64,000 bases of DNA from Pedobacter cryoconitis (GTDB lineage: Bacteria > Bacteroidota > Bacteroidia > Sphingobacteriales > Sphingobacteriaceae), in NCBI GenBank assembly GCA_019352875.1, contig JAAAFW010000003.1:1-64000 (forward strand), read 5' to 3'. Positions 8,991 through 17,934 of this stretch are shown here, in pieces (within the stretch, counting starts at the first letter, position 1; every line of letters starts with the position of its first letter). Made by a program: the position numbers and the translations under genes. The notes beneath the pieces were generated by a model that worked only from the letters and a program-made list of their open reading frames with translations, was not told the DNA's origin and made no database searches.

Positions 8991-10481
8991 ATGAAAACAT
9001 ATTTTAACACAAATATTCAAAGGTGGTGCGCTGTTGGTTTATTATCCACAGTTTTACTCACTACTTCCTGCAAGAAAAGTTTTCTTGATGTTGACCCTCA
9101 GGGTCAGCAGGAATCGGAACAGTTCTGGAAATCCCAGGACGATGCCACTAAAGCCGTCAATGGGATGTATGCCAATCTAAGGACCTGGAATAATACAGCA
9201 TTCCCCGCATTAGCTATCGAGAGTGTTCCTTCCGATGAAGCAGACAAAGGTAGTACTGCAACAGATGCAACTTTCTTTAATCTATATGATACTTTTACTG
9301 TAACCTCTACAGAAGGTTCCTTTTTAGGCTTCTGGACAGGACAATACCAGAATATTAACCTGACTAACCAGGTACTGGATAATATTCCGGCAATCACAAT
9401 GGATGAAACGCTGAAAGCCCGTTATCTGGCCGAAGCTAAATTTATCCGTGCTTATTCTTATTTCAGATTAGTCAGGGCTTTTGGTGGTGTGCCACTAAGA
9501 CTGACTGTTCCAAAAGACCAGACAGAGTATAATATTCCAAGGGCAAGTAAGGAAGAGGTTTATGCGCAGATTGAAAAAGATCTGGATGAAGCAGCTTCTG
9601 TACTACCACAAGCTTATGGTACAAATGATATTGGCCGTGCAACCAAAGGTGCTGCTATAGGCCTGCATGCAAAAGTTGCGATGTATCAGCAAAAATGGTC
9701 AGATGCATTATCCTTAACTAATCAGGTAATGACTATGGGCTACAGCCTGTTCCCTGATTTCGAAAAAGGTTTCCGTACGCAAAACAAAAATAACTCAGAA
9801 TCTTTATTCGAAGTGCAGTGTGAATTACTTCCAGGTAATAAAGATGCATCTAACTCACAATACAGCCAGGTACAAGGTGTTCCGGGCGTAGTAGGTGGTG
9901 GAGGTGGATGGGGTTTCAATGTACCATCTGATGCTTTGAATGCAGCTTTTGAAACCGGAGATCCGAGAAGAGATGCAACTATTATCTACAGAGGTGAAAC
10001 TACCCCTCAGGGTGATAAGATCCCGACAACTACACCAAACCCAAGATATAACCAGAAATCATATGTTCCATTTTCGATGTGGGTTTCTGGCTTCAACGAA
10101 GGTGCACAGCAAAATGTCAAAGTACTTCGTTTCGCAGATATTCTGCTGATCAATGCAGAGGCCGCAAATGAAATGGGTAATAGCTCCCTGGCTTTAAGCT
10201 CTCTTAATAAAGTACGCGCAAGAGCCAGAGGTAATCAAACCGGTATTTTACCTGATGTCACTGCAACTGATAAAACAGCTTTAAGAACTGCGATCTACAA
10301 AGAAAGACAAGTTGAACTTGCGATGGAAAGTGATCGTTATTTTGATGTAATCCGTCAGGGAAGAGGTGCCGAAGTATTTGGTCCTAAAGGCTGGAAGGCC
10401 GGAAAGAACGAAATCTGGCCGGTACCTGATCAGGAAATTGAAAGAAGCGGAAACCTGCTCACTCAAAACCCTGGATATTAA
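8991..10481 (+). CDS. SusD/RagB-type surface glycan-binding lipoprotein, pair 1
   Basis: A 496-residue SusD homologue. The lipobox LTTSC places the lipidated Cys at residue 27 and is followed by KKSFLDVDPQG, the standard SusD N-terminus. TPR-like segments carry the family words AKFIRAYSYFRLVRAFGG and RATKGAA, and the C-terminus has ERQVELAMESDRYFDVIRQG and ends NPGY. It caps the SusC barrel and binds the oligosaccharide at the cell surface. The start at 8991 is chosen because it begins the lipoprotein signal; a longer in-frame extension back to 8781 overlaps the SusC gene and has no signal peptide. It is in an operon with the upstream susC. Confidence 0.95.
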   Translation: MKTYFNTNIQRWCAVGLLSTVLLTTSCKKSFLDVDPQGQQESEQFWKSQDDATKAVNGMYANLRTWNNTAFPALAIESVPSDEADKGSTATDATFFNLYDTFTVTSTEGSFLGFWTGQYQNINLTNQVLDNIPAITMDETLKARYLAEAKFIRAYSYFRLVRAFGGVPLRLTVPKDQTEYNIPRASKEEVYAQIEKDLDEAASVLPQAYGTNDIGRATKGAAIGLHAKVAMYQQKWSDALSLTNQVMTMGYSLFPDFEKGFRTQNKNNSESLFEVQCELLPGNKDASNSQYSQVQGVPGVVGGGGGWGFNVPSDALNAAFETGDPRRDATIIYRGETTPQGDKIPTTTPNPRYNQKSYVPFSMWVSGFNEGAQQNVKVLRFADILLINAEAANEMGNSSLALSSLNKVRARARGNQTGILPDVTATDKTALRTAIYKERQVELAMESDRYFDVIRQGRGAEVFGPKGWKAGKNEIWPVPDQEIERSGNLLTQNPGY

Positions 10482-10496
10482 TATTTTTTAATCTTA

Positions 10497-10525
10497 AAGG
10501 CTGGTAGTTTCCCACTGCCAGCCTT
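10497..10525 (+). terminator. Intra-operon hairpin
   Basis: AAGGCTGGTAG pairs with CTGCCAGCCTT (one G-T pair), with a loop of about 7 nt and only a weak T tract. It may be a leaky terminator or mRNA-stabilising hairpin that sets more SusC/SusD than enzyme. Confidence 0.45.
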
Positions 10526-10539
10526 ATTCATATCATAAA

Positions 10540-11901
10540 ATGATCAAATTCAACACATACTTACTATCCGCGCTGTTACTTTTTAGTTTACCCTGCCTTA
10601 CACTGACAGCCTGTGCACAAACTAAATCTGCAGATGCCATCAAACCGCAGATGAAAATTCAGAAAGATCTAACTGACGATCAATTACTGGACCTGGTTCA
10701 AAAACAAACTTTCAGATATTTCTGGGATTTTGGCCATCCGGTAAGTGGAATGGCACGCGAGAGAAGCAATGTTGCCTTTGAATATGGTAACGAGGTTGTC
10801 ACAACCGGTGGTACCGGATTTGGCGTGATGTCTATTATTGTTGCTTCGGAAAGAAAGTTTATAACCCGTGAGCAGGCTGCTGCAAGAACAAAGAAAATTG
10901 TCGATTTCTTATATAAAGCAGATATGTTTCATGGTGCTTTCCCACATTGGCTAAATGGTGAAACTGGAAAAGTAATCCGTTTCAGCCCTAAAGATGACGG
11001 AGCTGATATCGTAGAGACTTCCCTCCTTTTCCAGGGTTTACTGACCGCCAAACAATATTATAATGCAGATAATGCAGTGGAAAGAGATATCAGAAACAAG
11101 ATCCTGTGGATGTGGGAAGGTATTGAATGGAACTGGTTTACGCAACAGCAGAATGTGCTTTACTGGCACTGGAGTCCTAACAACGGATGGAGCATGAATC
11201 ATCAGATCAAAGGCTGGAATGAGTGTTTTATTACGTATGTACTGGCTGCATCTTCTCCTAAATTCCCGATCACCAAACGTGTATACGACGATGGATGGGC
11301 AAATAACAATACGTTTTTCAACGGCAAAAAATTCCAGGGTATTACGCTTCCTTTTGGTTTTGATTACGGTGGTCCGCTGTTCTTCTCCCAATACTCGTTT
11401 ACCGGCCTTGATCCACGTGGTTTAAAAGATCAGTATGGAGATTATTTTGAACAAAATAAAAATCACACACTAATTAACAGAGCGTATTGTATTGAAAATC
11501 CAAAAAAATATAAAGGATATAGTGAAAATAGCTGGGGTTTAACTGCAGGTGACAGCTGGCAGGGTTATGCAGCCCATTCTCCAACAGAGGATCTGGGAGT
11601 GATTACACCAACTGCAGCCTTATCTGCTTTTCCTTATACACCTGAATACAGCATGCAGGCATTGAAGCATTTCTATTTTGACCTGGGCCCTAAGATCTGG
11701 ACGGAGTATGGTTTCGCAGATGGTTTTAGCGAACAACATGACTGGTATGCAAAATCACATTTGGCTATTGACCAGGGACCGATTATATGCATGATAGAAA
11801 ATTACCGCAGCGGCCTGCTCTGGAAATTATTTATGAGCAGCCCGGATGTGAAAACCGGATTGCAAAGATTGGGTATCGAAAGCCCGGCCATATCCAAATA
11901 A
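10540..11901 (+). CDS. GH144-like lipoprotein (COG5368, glycoamylase-like family), probable endo-beta-1,2-glucanase
   Basis: A 453-residue protein with lipobox LTAC (Cys25), so it is probably anchored in a membrane. The mature part is an alpha/alpha-barrel of the PF10091/COG5368 family: QTFRYFWDFGHPVSGMARER, GTGFGVMSIIVASER, the acidic segment KDDGADIVET (about 151-160), YWHWSPNNGW, GWNE (Glu228), and WGLTAGDS. The family was first annotated as glucoamylase-like. Characterised members from Chitinophaga form family GH144 and act on beta-1,2-glucan. Its place between SusC/SusD and a GH3 beta-glucosidase fits endo-cleavage of a beta-glucan followed by trimming to glucose. The exact linkage is inferred from the family, not visible in the sequence. 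Confidence 0.8.
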   Translation: MIKFNTYLLSALLLFSLPCLTLTACAQTKSADAIKPQMKIQKDLTDDQLLDLVQKQTFRYFWDFGHPVSGMARERSNVAFEYGNEVVTTGGTGFGVMSIIVASERKFITREQAAARTKKIVDFLYKADMFHGAFPHWLNGETGKVIRFSPKDDGADIVETSLLFQGLLTAKQYYNADNAVERDIRNKILWMWEGIEWNWFTQQQNVLYWHWSPNNGWSMNHQIKGWNECFITYVLAASSPKFPITKRVYDDGWANNNTFFNGKKFQGITLPFGFDYGGPLFFSQYSFTGLDPRGLKDQYGDYFEQNKNHTLINRAYCIENPKKYKGYSENSWGLTAGDSWQGYAAHSPTEDLGVITPTAALSAFPYTPEYSMQALKHFYFDLGPKIWTEYGFADGFSEQHDWYAKSHLAIDQGPIICMIENYRSGLLWKLFMSSPDVKTGLQRLGIESPAISK

Positions 11902-11925
11902 TATATCAATATAATACATACACAA

Positions 11926-14220
11926 ATGAAACGAATTAATTCCCTTTTATTGCTGACAGCTTTGCTAACAGGCGGGAGTGCGATCGGACAGCAGAAAGCC
12001 GCTGTATCGAAAGATCCTAAGATGGACGCTTTTGTCAATGAACTCATGTCTAAAATGACGGTTGAGGAAAAGATCGGACAGTTAAATTTACCTGCTGTCG
12101 GATTTGATGTAACCGGACCAATCCTAAGTGAAGGAGTCGATGAAAAAATTGACCAGGGACTGGTTGGGGGTGTATTTAATACTTTCACTCCCCAGGCGGT
12201 TAGAAAACTGCAGCAACGTGCTGTAACCAATTCCCGGTTAAAAATTCCTTTGTTATTCGGATATGATGTTGTTCATGGACATAAAACTATTTTCCCTATT
12301 CCTTTAGCATTAAGTACTTCATGGGACATGGACCTGATCGAAAAAAGCGCAAGGATAGCTGCGCGTGAAGCAAGTGCAGACGGGCTGAACTGGACTTTCT
12401 CTCCGATGGTTGACATTAGCAGGGATCCAAGATGGGGTAGAATGTCAGAAGGTTCTGGTGAAGACCCTTACCTGGGCGGACTAATTGGTGCGGCTATGGT
12501 TAAAGGATATCAGACTAACAGTCTGGCAAACAGAGATGCCATTCTGGCCTGTGTCAAGCACTTTGCATTGTACGGTGCAGCTGAGGCAGGAAGAGACTAT
12601 AATACTACTGATATGAGTCCGATCAGAATGTACAATGAATACCTCCCGCCTTATAAAGCAGCTATTGACGCAGGTGCAGAAACAGTAATGGTTTCATTTA
12701 ATGATATCAACGGTGTTCCGGCAACAGCTAATCACTGGTTGTTAACAGACCTGCTGCGAAACCAATGGGGTTTTAAAGGTTTTGTTGTCAGCGACTATAC
12801 CGGCGTAAGTGAGCTGGTAGCACATGGATTAGGCGACCTGCAAACTGTAAGTGCAAGATCTGTATCAGCAGGAACGGATATGGATATGGTCAGCGAGGGA
12901 TTTCTGAAAACATTAAAACAATCTCTGGACGAAAAAAAGATCGGTATCGACGTAATTGATCTGGCCTGCCGCAGGATTCTTGAAATGAAATATAGAATGG
13001 GGCTTTTTGCCGATCCTTTTAAGTATGTTGATGAAAAGAGAGCAGAAACTGAAATCCTTTCTGCAGCAAACAGAAATGATGCAAGAAAAATTGCCGCTGC
13101 TTCGATGGTCTTATTAAAAAATGAAAATCAGCTTCTTCCACTGCGTAAAAATGCCAAGATTGCATTAATCGGCCCACTGGCAGATAACCAACGTGACATG
13201 ATCGGTAACTGGAGTGCCGCCGGCGACTGGAAAAAAGCTGTCAGTGTAATGGCTGGCTTAAAGAATGTCGCACCCGATCTTAAGATCATTTATGCTAAAG
13301 GTGCAAATCTGGTTGATGACGCACATATTTTAAAACAAATCAATGCAAATGGTGCAGAAATCCATGCAGACTCAAAATCACCGGACGAATTGATTTCAGA
13401 AGCAGTGAAAGCTGCAAAGGAAGCAGAAATCGCTGTTGTGGTTTTAGGGGAAAGTGCAATTATGGGTGGAGAAGCAACAAGTCGTACCAACCTGGATCTT
13501 TTACCTAATCAGCGAAAATTACTGAAAGCCTTAAAAGAAACTGGTAAACCAATAGTCCTGGTATTAATGAACAGCCGTCCCTTAACCCTTACATGGGAGG
13601 ATGAAAATATCCCATCCATCCTGGAAACGTGGTTTGCCGGAACTGAAGCTGGTAATGCTATTGCAGACGTGTTAGTAGGTAATTATAACCCGGCCGGAAA
13701 ATTAACAGCAACTTTCCCAAGGAATATGGGCCAGATTCCTATCTATTATAACCATAAAAGTACCGGTCGTCCATACAACGGGGTATCGAATGAAAAATTT
13801 GTATCCCGCTATATAGATAGCTCAAACGATCCGCTTTACCCTTTCGGATATGGTTTAAGCTATACAACTTTCAATATCTCACCTGTTAAACTGAATCGTA
13901 CTGATTTGCAGAAAGGCCAGAACCTCGAAGCTGAGGTTGAAGTTAAAAATACAGGTAAGTATGATGGACAGGAAGTTGTGCAGCTTTATATCCAGGACAT
14001 TTACGGCTCGGTGACCCGCCCGGTTAAAGAACTTAAAGGCTTCCGAAAAATATCTCTCAAAAAAGGTGAGTCTAAAAAGGTAACCTTCAAAATTGACGAA
14101 GAAATGCTCAGATTCTATAATTCTGAGCTAAAGCATGTTGCAGAGCCAGGCGACTTCAATGTGTTTATAGGCACAAACAGCCGTGATGTCAGTCAGGCAA
14201 AATTTAAATTGTCAAACTAA
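11926..14220 (+). CDS. bglX: Glycoside hydrolase family 3 beta-glucosidase (BglX-like)
   Basis: A 764-residue protein of normal BglX length with a signal peptide (MKRINSLLLLTALLTGGSAI). The N-terminal TIM barrel has DPRWGRMSEGSGEDPYLG, KHF (211-213) and the nucleophile Asp290 in VVSDYTG. The alpha/beta-sandwich domain contains the KNENQLLPL motif and VVVLGESAIMGGEATSR, where the acid/base Glu is expected. The C-terminal fibronectin-III-like domain ends GTNSRDVSQAKF. It should release glucose from beta-linked glucosides in the periplasm. The start lies 24 nt after the GH144-like gene, and the pair is followed by a strong terminator, so it is the last gene of PUL operon 1. Confidence 0.92.
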   Translation: MKRINSLLLLTALLTGGSAIGQQKAAVSKDPKMDAFVNELMSKMTVEEKIGQLNLPAVGFDVTGPILSEGVDEKIDQGLVGGVFNTFTPQAVRKLQQRAVTNSRLKIPLLFGYDVVHGHKTIFPIPLALSTSWDMDLIEKSARIAAREASADGLNWTFSPMVDISRDPRWGRMSEGSGEDPYLGGLIGAAMVKGYQTNSLANRDAILACVKHFALYGAAEAGRDYNTTDMSPIRMYNEYLPPYKAAIDAGAETVMVSFNDINGVPATANHWLLTDLLRNQWGFKGFVVSDYTGVSELVAHGLGDLQTVSARSVSAGTDMDMVSEGFLKTLKQSLDEKKIGIDVIDLACRRILEMKYRMGLFADPFKYVDEKRAETEILSAANRNDARKIAAASMVLLKNENQLLPLRKNAKIALIGPLADNQRDMIGNWSAAGDWKKAVSVMAGLKNVAPDLKIIYAKGANLVDDAHILKQINANGAEIHADSKSPDELISEAVKAAKEAEIAVVVLGESAIMGGEATSRTNLDLLPNQRKLLKALKETGKPIVLVLMNSRPLTLTWEDENIPSILETWFAGTEAGNAIADVLVGNYNPAGKLTATFPRNMGQIPIYYNHKSTGRPYNGVSNEKFVSRYIDSSNDPLYPFGYGLSYTTFNISPVKLNRTDLQKGQNLEAEVEVKNTGKYDGQEVVQLYIQDIYGSVTRPVKELKGFRKISLKKGESKKVTFKIDEEMLRFYNSELKHVAEPGDFNVFIGTNSRDVSQAKFKLSN

Positions 14221-14235
14221 TTTATTTTTCTCGTA

Positions 14236-14268
14236 AAGCCCCCTGGATTAATTCAGGGGGCTTTTTTG
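14236..14268 (+). terminator. Rho-independent terminator of PUL operon 1
   Basis: A perfect 10-bp stem AAGCCCCCTG / CAGGGGGCTT (14236-14245 and 14254-14263), an 8-nt loop and then a T run. Confidence 0.9.
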
Positions 14269-14582
14269 TTTCAAATTATTGAGATACTTAGTGTTTAAAG
14301 TACAATATTAGAAATTATTTAGCCCTTAATTAAAAAAAGTAGATTTAGCTATTGCAAGTAATGAATTCATTACATAAATTAGATTTAACCAAATATAATT
14401 AACGCTCGTTTCTCCCGGCACGCTCACGCCAAAAAAAACGTGTTATATAGTTGTATATACAAGCTCTTCCGATCCGGTTCTTATTCCGGAATATTTTCGA
14501 AAAAAAATTGACCCTAAACCAATTATCGAGTAATTCTATGTAACATCTTTAAAAAACCTTAACCCTAACCAAATTAAATCTT
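14269..14582 (+). other. Leader region of SusC/SusD pair 2
   Basis: About 314 bp of AT-rich DNA with no gene. It holds the perfect palindrome TTGTATATACAA (14451-14462) and a short CCGG...CCGG dyad near 14474-14490. I could not find a full TTTG-N19-TAnnTTTG promoter. Confidence 0.4.
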
Positions 14583-17500
14583 ATGCAACAAATTTTACCT
14601 TTCTTCAAAAGAGCCTCCGCTCTTTTGCTCATGAGTTTGTGTATCGCATTTTCGGTGCATGCGCAAACCAGAATTACCGGAAAAGTCGTCGCAAGTGACG
14701 ATAAGATGCCAGTTATAGGTGCCTCGGTAAAAATCAAAAACTCAGCTTCCGGAACAATGACCGACGGCAATGGTGCTTTTGCCATTCAGGCCGGTCCTTC
14801 TGATGTGCTGGTTATTTCATTTATTGGCTATGGAACACGGGAAGTCACTGTGGGCCAACAAAAATCAATTGAAGTAACACTTCAATCTAATTCCAATGAT
14901 CTTACTGAAGTTGTAGTAACGGGTTACACTGCACAACGGAAGAAAGATCTTACCGGTGCGGTAGCGGTTGTTGATGTAGCGCAACTGAAAGCACAACCTG
15001 CTGCCAGTGCAGTAGAAGCCTTACAAGGTAAGGCCCCGGGTGTACAAATCGTTAACGACGGTGCGCCGGGTTCTTCGCCGCAAATCCGTATTCGTGGTAA
15101 CAGTACAATTAATAACAATGAGCCGCTTTATGTAGTGGATGGAGTACCTTATGAAGGTAATCTCTCCTGGTTAAACCAAAATGACATTGAGAGTCTTCAG
15201 GTACTGAAAGATGCGTCTGCAGCATCAATTTATGGTTCCAGGGCAAATAACGGTGTTGTAATTATTACAACTAAAAGAGGCGTTGCCGGGCCTCCGAAAA
15301 TCAATTTAGATGCTTATGTAGGTATTCAGGCTCCTAGAAAAGGTACATTTCCTAAAATGATGAATCCGCAACAATATGCGCAATACATCTTTGATGGGTA
15401 TACCAATGCAGGGCTTCCGATTGATGCCGGTGCAAATTATGGCAGTGGTTCTACGCCGACACTTCCAGAATACCTGGTAGCAGGTAGTGCAAATGGTCAG
15501 AATGTAACTCCTGCAGATGCAGATCCGTCGAAATATAATTACTCCAGAGATACCAAAACTTTTTATCAGATCACAAAAGCTAATCAACAAGGAACCAATT
15601 GGTTTGATGAGATGACAGAATCAGCACCGGTTCAAAGTTACCAGTTAAGTGCCACTGGTGGAAGTGAAAACGCAACATATGCATTCACCGGAGGCTACCT
15701 GAATCAAAAAGGTACCATCAAGAATAGTGAATTTACCCGTTACAATTTCCGTTCTAATACCAACATCTCTGCCTTTAACAAAAAAGTCCGTTTTGGAGAG
15801 AATGCACAATACTCCTATTCTGAAGGTTACGGTTTTGGAGTAAATCCGGGAACTGCGGGTTCTTATCAAGATGAAGGAAGTCCCATCGGCTGGGCTTATC
15901 GTATGCCAACCATAGTTCCGGTATATGATATTATGGGTAACTATGCAGGTAGCCGTGGTAGTCGGCTTGGTAACGCAGAAAATCCACTTGCTGTGTTAGA
16001 AAGACAAAAAGGAAACGTTAGTAAAAGTAATTTCTTCTTCGGCAATGTGTTTGCAGAAGCAGATATCATTGATGGTCTGGTTGCCAGAACCAGCTTTGGT
16101 TTACGTTATGAGAATTACAATCGTATGTCTATGCGTTACCCCAATCTGGAATTCTCGGAAGGCAATACCTCCAATAATCTGGAAGAATTCTACGGCTACA
16201 GAACTGAATGGACCTGGACAAATACATTAAATTACAACAAAGTATTCAATGAGAAACATCGTTTAGGTATTTTAGTCGGTACTGAAGCCATTAAATCCAG
16301 ATCCAGAGAGACCAAGACGATAAGAAATGACTTCTTCTTGCTGGGCGATCCAAATTATTATTATCTGGATAATGGTGCATCCAATATCGGTAACGGAAGT
16401 TTTGGTGCTTTAGGTTCTTTATTCTCGCTCTTTGGCCGTGCAGATTACTCCTATAACGATCGTTACCTGGCTAGCATTACAGTTAGAAGGGACGGATCAT
16501 CCAACTTTGGTCCGGAGAATAAATATGGTGTATTTCCTGCTGCAAGTGTGGCCTGGAGAATCTCTGAAGAAGATTTTCTTAAAGACGTCAGCTGGTTAAC
16601 AGATTTAAAATTCCGTGCCGGTTACGGTGAAACTGGTAACCAACGTATTGACGCGAATCAATATCTGAACAGATTCCGTAATACCATTACCCAGGCGGGC
16701 TACGGTATGGGGGGAGGCAATGGAGTGATTGCAGGTGTATGGCAAAATGCCTATGCCAATCCAAGCGTAAAATGGGAATCTTTAAAATCACTAAATCTTG
16801 GAGTTGACTTTACCTTAGCTGATGGTGTATTTGACGGATCATTTGACTGGTATAACAAGAAAACATCAGATATGCTTTACCGAGTTCCTCTTCCGGCGAC
16901 GGCAGCAGGTGGCGGTACTTCGCCATACGTAAATATTGGCGATATGTCGAATAAAGGTCTTGAACTTGCAGTGGCTTATCATTACGGCCGTAACAACGAC
17001 AAGCCATTTAAGTTTGATATTATGGCTAATATTTCCAGAAACGTCAACAAAATCGTTAAACTATCAGATGACGTTAATGAGCAACCTTATGGTATTTTCA
17101 GAAGTCTGACGACCAGTATTCTGAAAGTTGGTGAATCTTTCGGTTCTTTCTATGGTTACAAAGTCGCTGGAATTTATCAGAATGCTGATGATGTAAAAAA
17201 TAGTCCGTCATATGACGGAGCTCGTGTTGGTGGATTGAAGTATGCCGATGTCAATGGAGATGGTAAAGTTACAGCTGAAGACAGAACTATTATTGGTGAT
17301 CCTAATCCTGATTTCCTGTATTCATTAGGGTTGAATGCCAGCTATAAAAACTGGGATTTTGCAGCCTTCTTTAATGGTTCTCAAGGAAATGATTTATATG
17401 ATGCAAATCGTTATTTCACTGACTTCCCGAGTTTTGACGGCGCAAGAAGTACCCGTTTATTAGATGCATGGAGCCCTTCTAATCCTGATAGCAAAATTCC

Positions 17501-17813
17501 ATCTTCATATGTAGGTGGGTCTAACCTGGAATATGCCTCATCAAGTTATTATGTGCAGAACGGCAGCTTCTTCAGAATGAAAAATCTGCAGATTGGTTAT
17601 TCCATTCCTATGGAAAATGCATCCAAAACAAAAACAGGAATTAACAAGCTCAGAATATATGTAAGCGCGACCAACTTGTTTACAATCACTAAATACCAAG
17701 GACTTGATCCTGAAGTTAGTCAGGAAATTGATACCTTCTCTGCTCCTGGTATAGACCGTGGTATTTATCCGATTCCGCGTCAGTTCTTAATTGGAGTAAA
17801 CCTGGGTTTCTAG
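14583..17813 (+). CDS. SusC/RagA-type TonB-linked outer-membrane protein, pair 2
   Basis: A 1076-residue SusC homologue with a signal peptide (cleavage after A27 in SVHAQTR), a carboxypeptidase-regulatory-like domain (ITGKVVASDDKMPVIGAS), the signature EVVVTGYTAQRKKDLTGAV, and a plug with LYVVDGVPYEG and LQVLKDASAASIYGSRANNG. The barrel ends QFLIGVNLGF. It is 73 residues longer than the pair 1 transporter and clearly divergent, so it is unlikely to be a recent duplicate. Partner SusD begins 121 nt downstream. No glycosidase follows, only an esterase-like lipoprotein, so the cargo is uncertain; it may take up products released by the neighbouring PUL. Confidence 0.94.
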   Translation: MQQILPFFKRASALLLMSLCIAFSVHAQTRITGKVVASDDKMPVIGASVKIKNSASGTMTDGNGAFAIQAGPSDVLVISFIGYGTREVTVGQQKSIEVTLQSNSNDLTEVVVTGYTAQRKKDLTGAVAVVDVAQLKAQPAASAVEALQGKAPGVQIVNDGAPGSSPQIRIRGNSTINNNEPLYVVDGVPYEGNLSWLNQNDIESLQVLKDASAASIYGSRANNGVVIITTKRGVAGPPKINLDAYVGIQAPRKGTFPKMMNPQQYAQYIFDGYTNAGLPIDAGANYGSGSTPTLPEYLVAGSANGQNVTPADADPSKYNYSRDTKTFYQITKANQQGTNWFDEMTESAPVQSYQLSATGGSENATYAFTGGYLNQKGTIKNSEFTRYNFRSNTNISAFNKKVRFGENAQYSYSEGYGFGVNPGTAGSYQDEGSPIGWAYRMPTIVPVYDIMGNYAGSRGSRLGNAENPLAVLERQKGNVSKSNFFFGNVFAEADIIDGLVARTSFGLRYENYNRMSMRYPNLEFSEGNTSNNLEEFYGYRTEWTWTNTLNYNKVFNEKHRLGILVGTEAIKSRSRETKTIRNDFFLLGDPNYYYLDNGASNIGNGSFGALGSLFSLFGRADYSYNDRYLASITVRRDGSSNFGPENKYGVFPAASVAWRISEEDFLKDVSWLTDLKFRAGYGETGNQRIDANQYLNRFRNTITQAGYGMGGGNGVIAGVWQNAYANPSVKWESLKSLNLGVDFTLADGVFDGSFDWYNKKTSDMLYRVPLPATAAGGGTSPYVNIGDMSNKGLELAVAYHYGRNNDKPFKFDIMANISRNVNKIVKLSDDVNEQPYGIFRSLTTSILKVGESFGSFYGYKVAGIYQNADDVKNSPSYDGARVGGLKYADVNGDGKVTAEDRTIIGDPNPDFLYSLGLNASYKNWDFAAFFNGSQGNDLYDANRYFTDFPSFDGARSTRLLDAWSPSNPDSKIPSSYVGGSNLEYASSSYYVQNGSFFRMKNLQIGYSIPMENASKTKTGINKLRIYVSATNLFTITKYQGLDPEVSQEIDTFSAPGIDRGIYPIPRQFLIGVNLGF

Positions 17814-17934
17814 GCCTAAATCTTATTAAAAGCTAACCATAAATAAACAATCAAATCAGATAAAATGGATATAGGCAGATTGAAAAAACGTCTCATAAAC
17901 ACTTTATTAAACTAATATCAAATAATATATTCTG

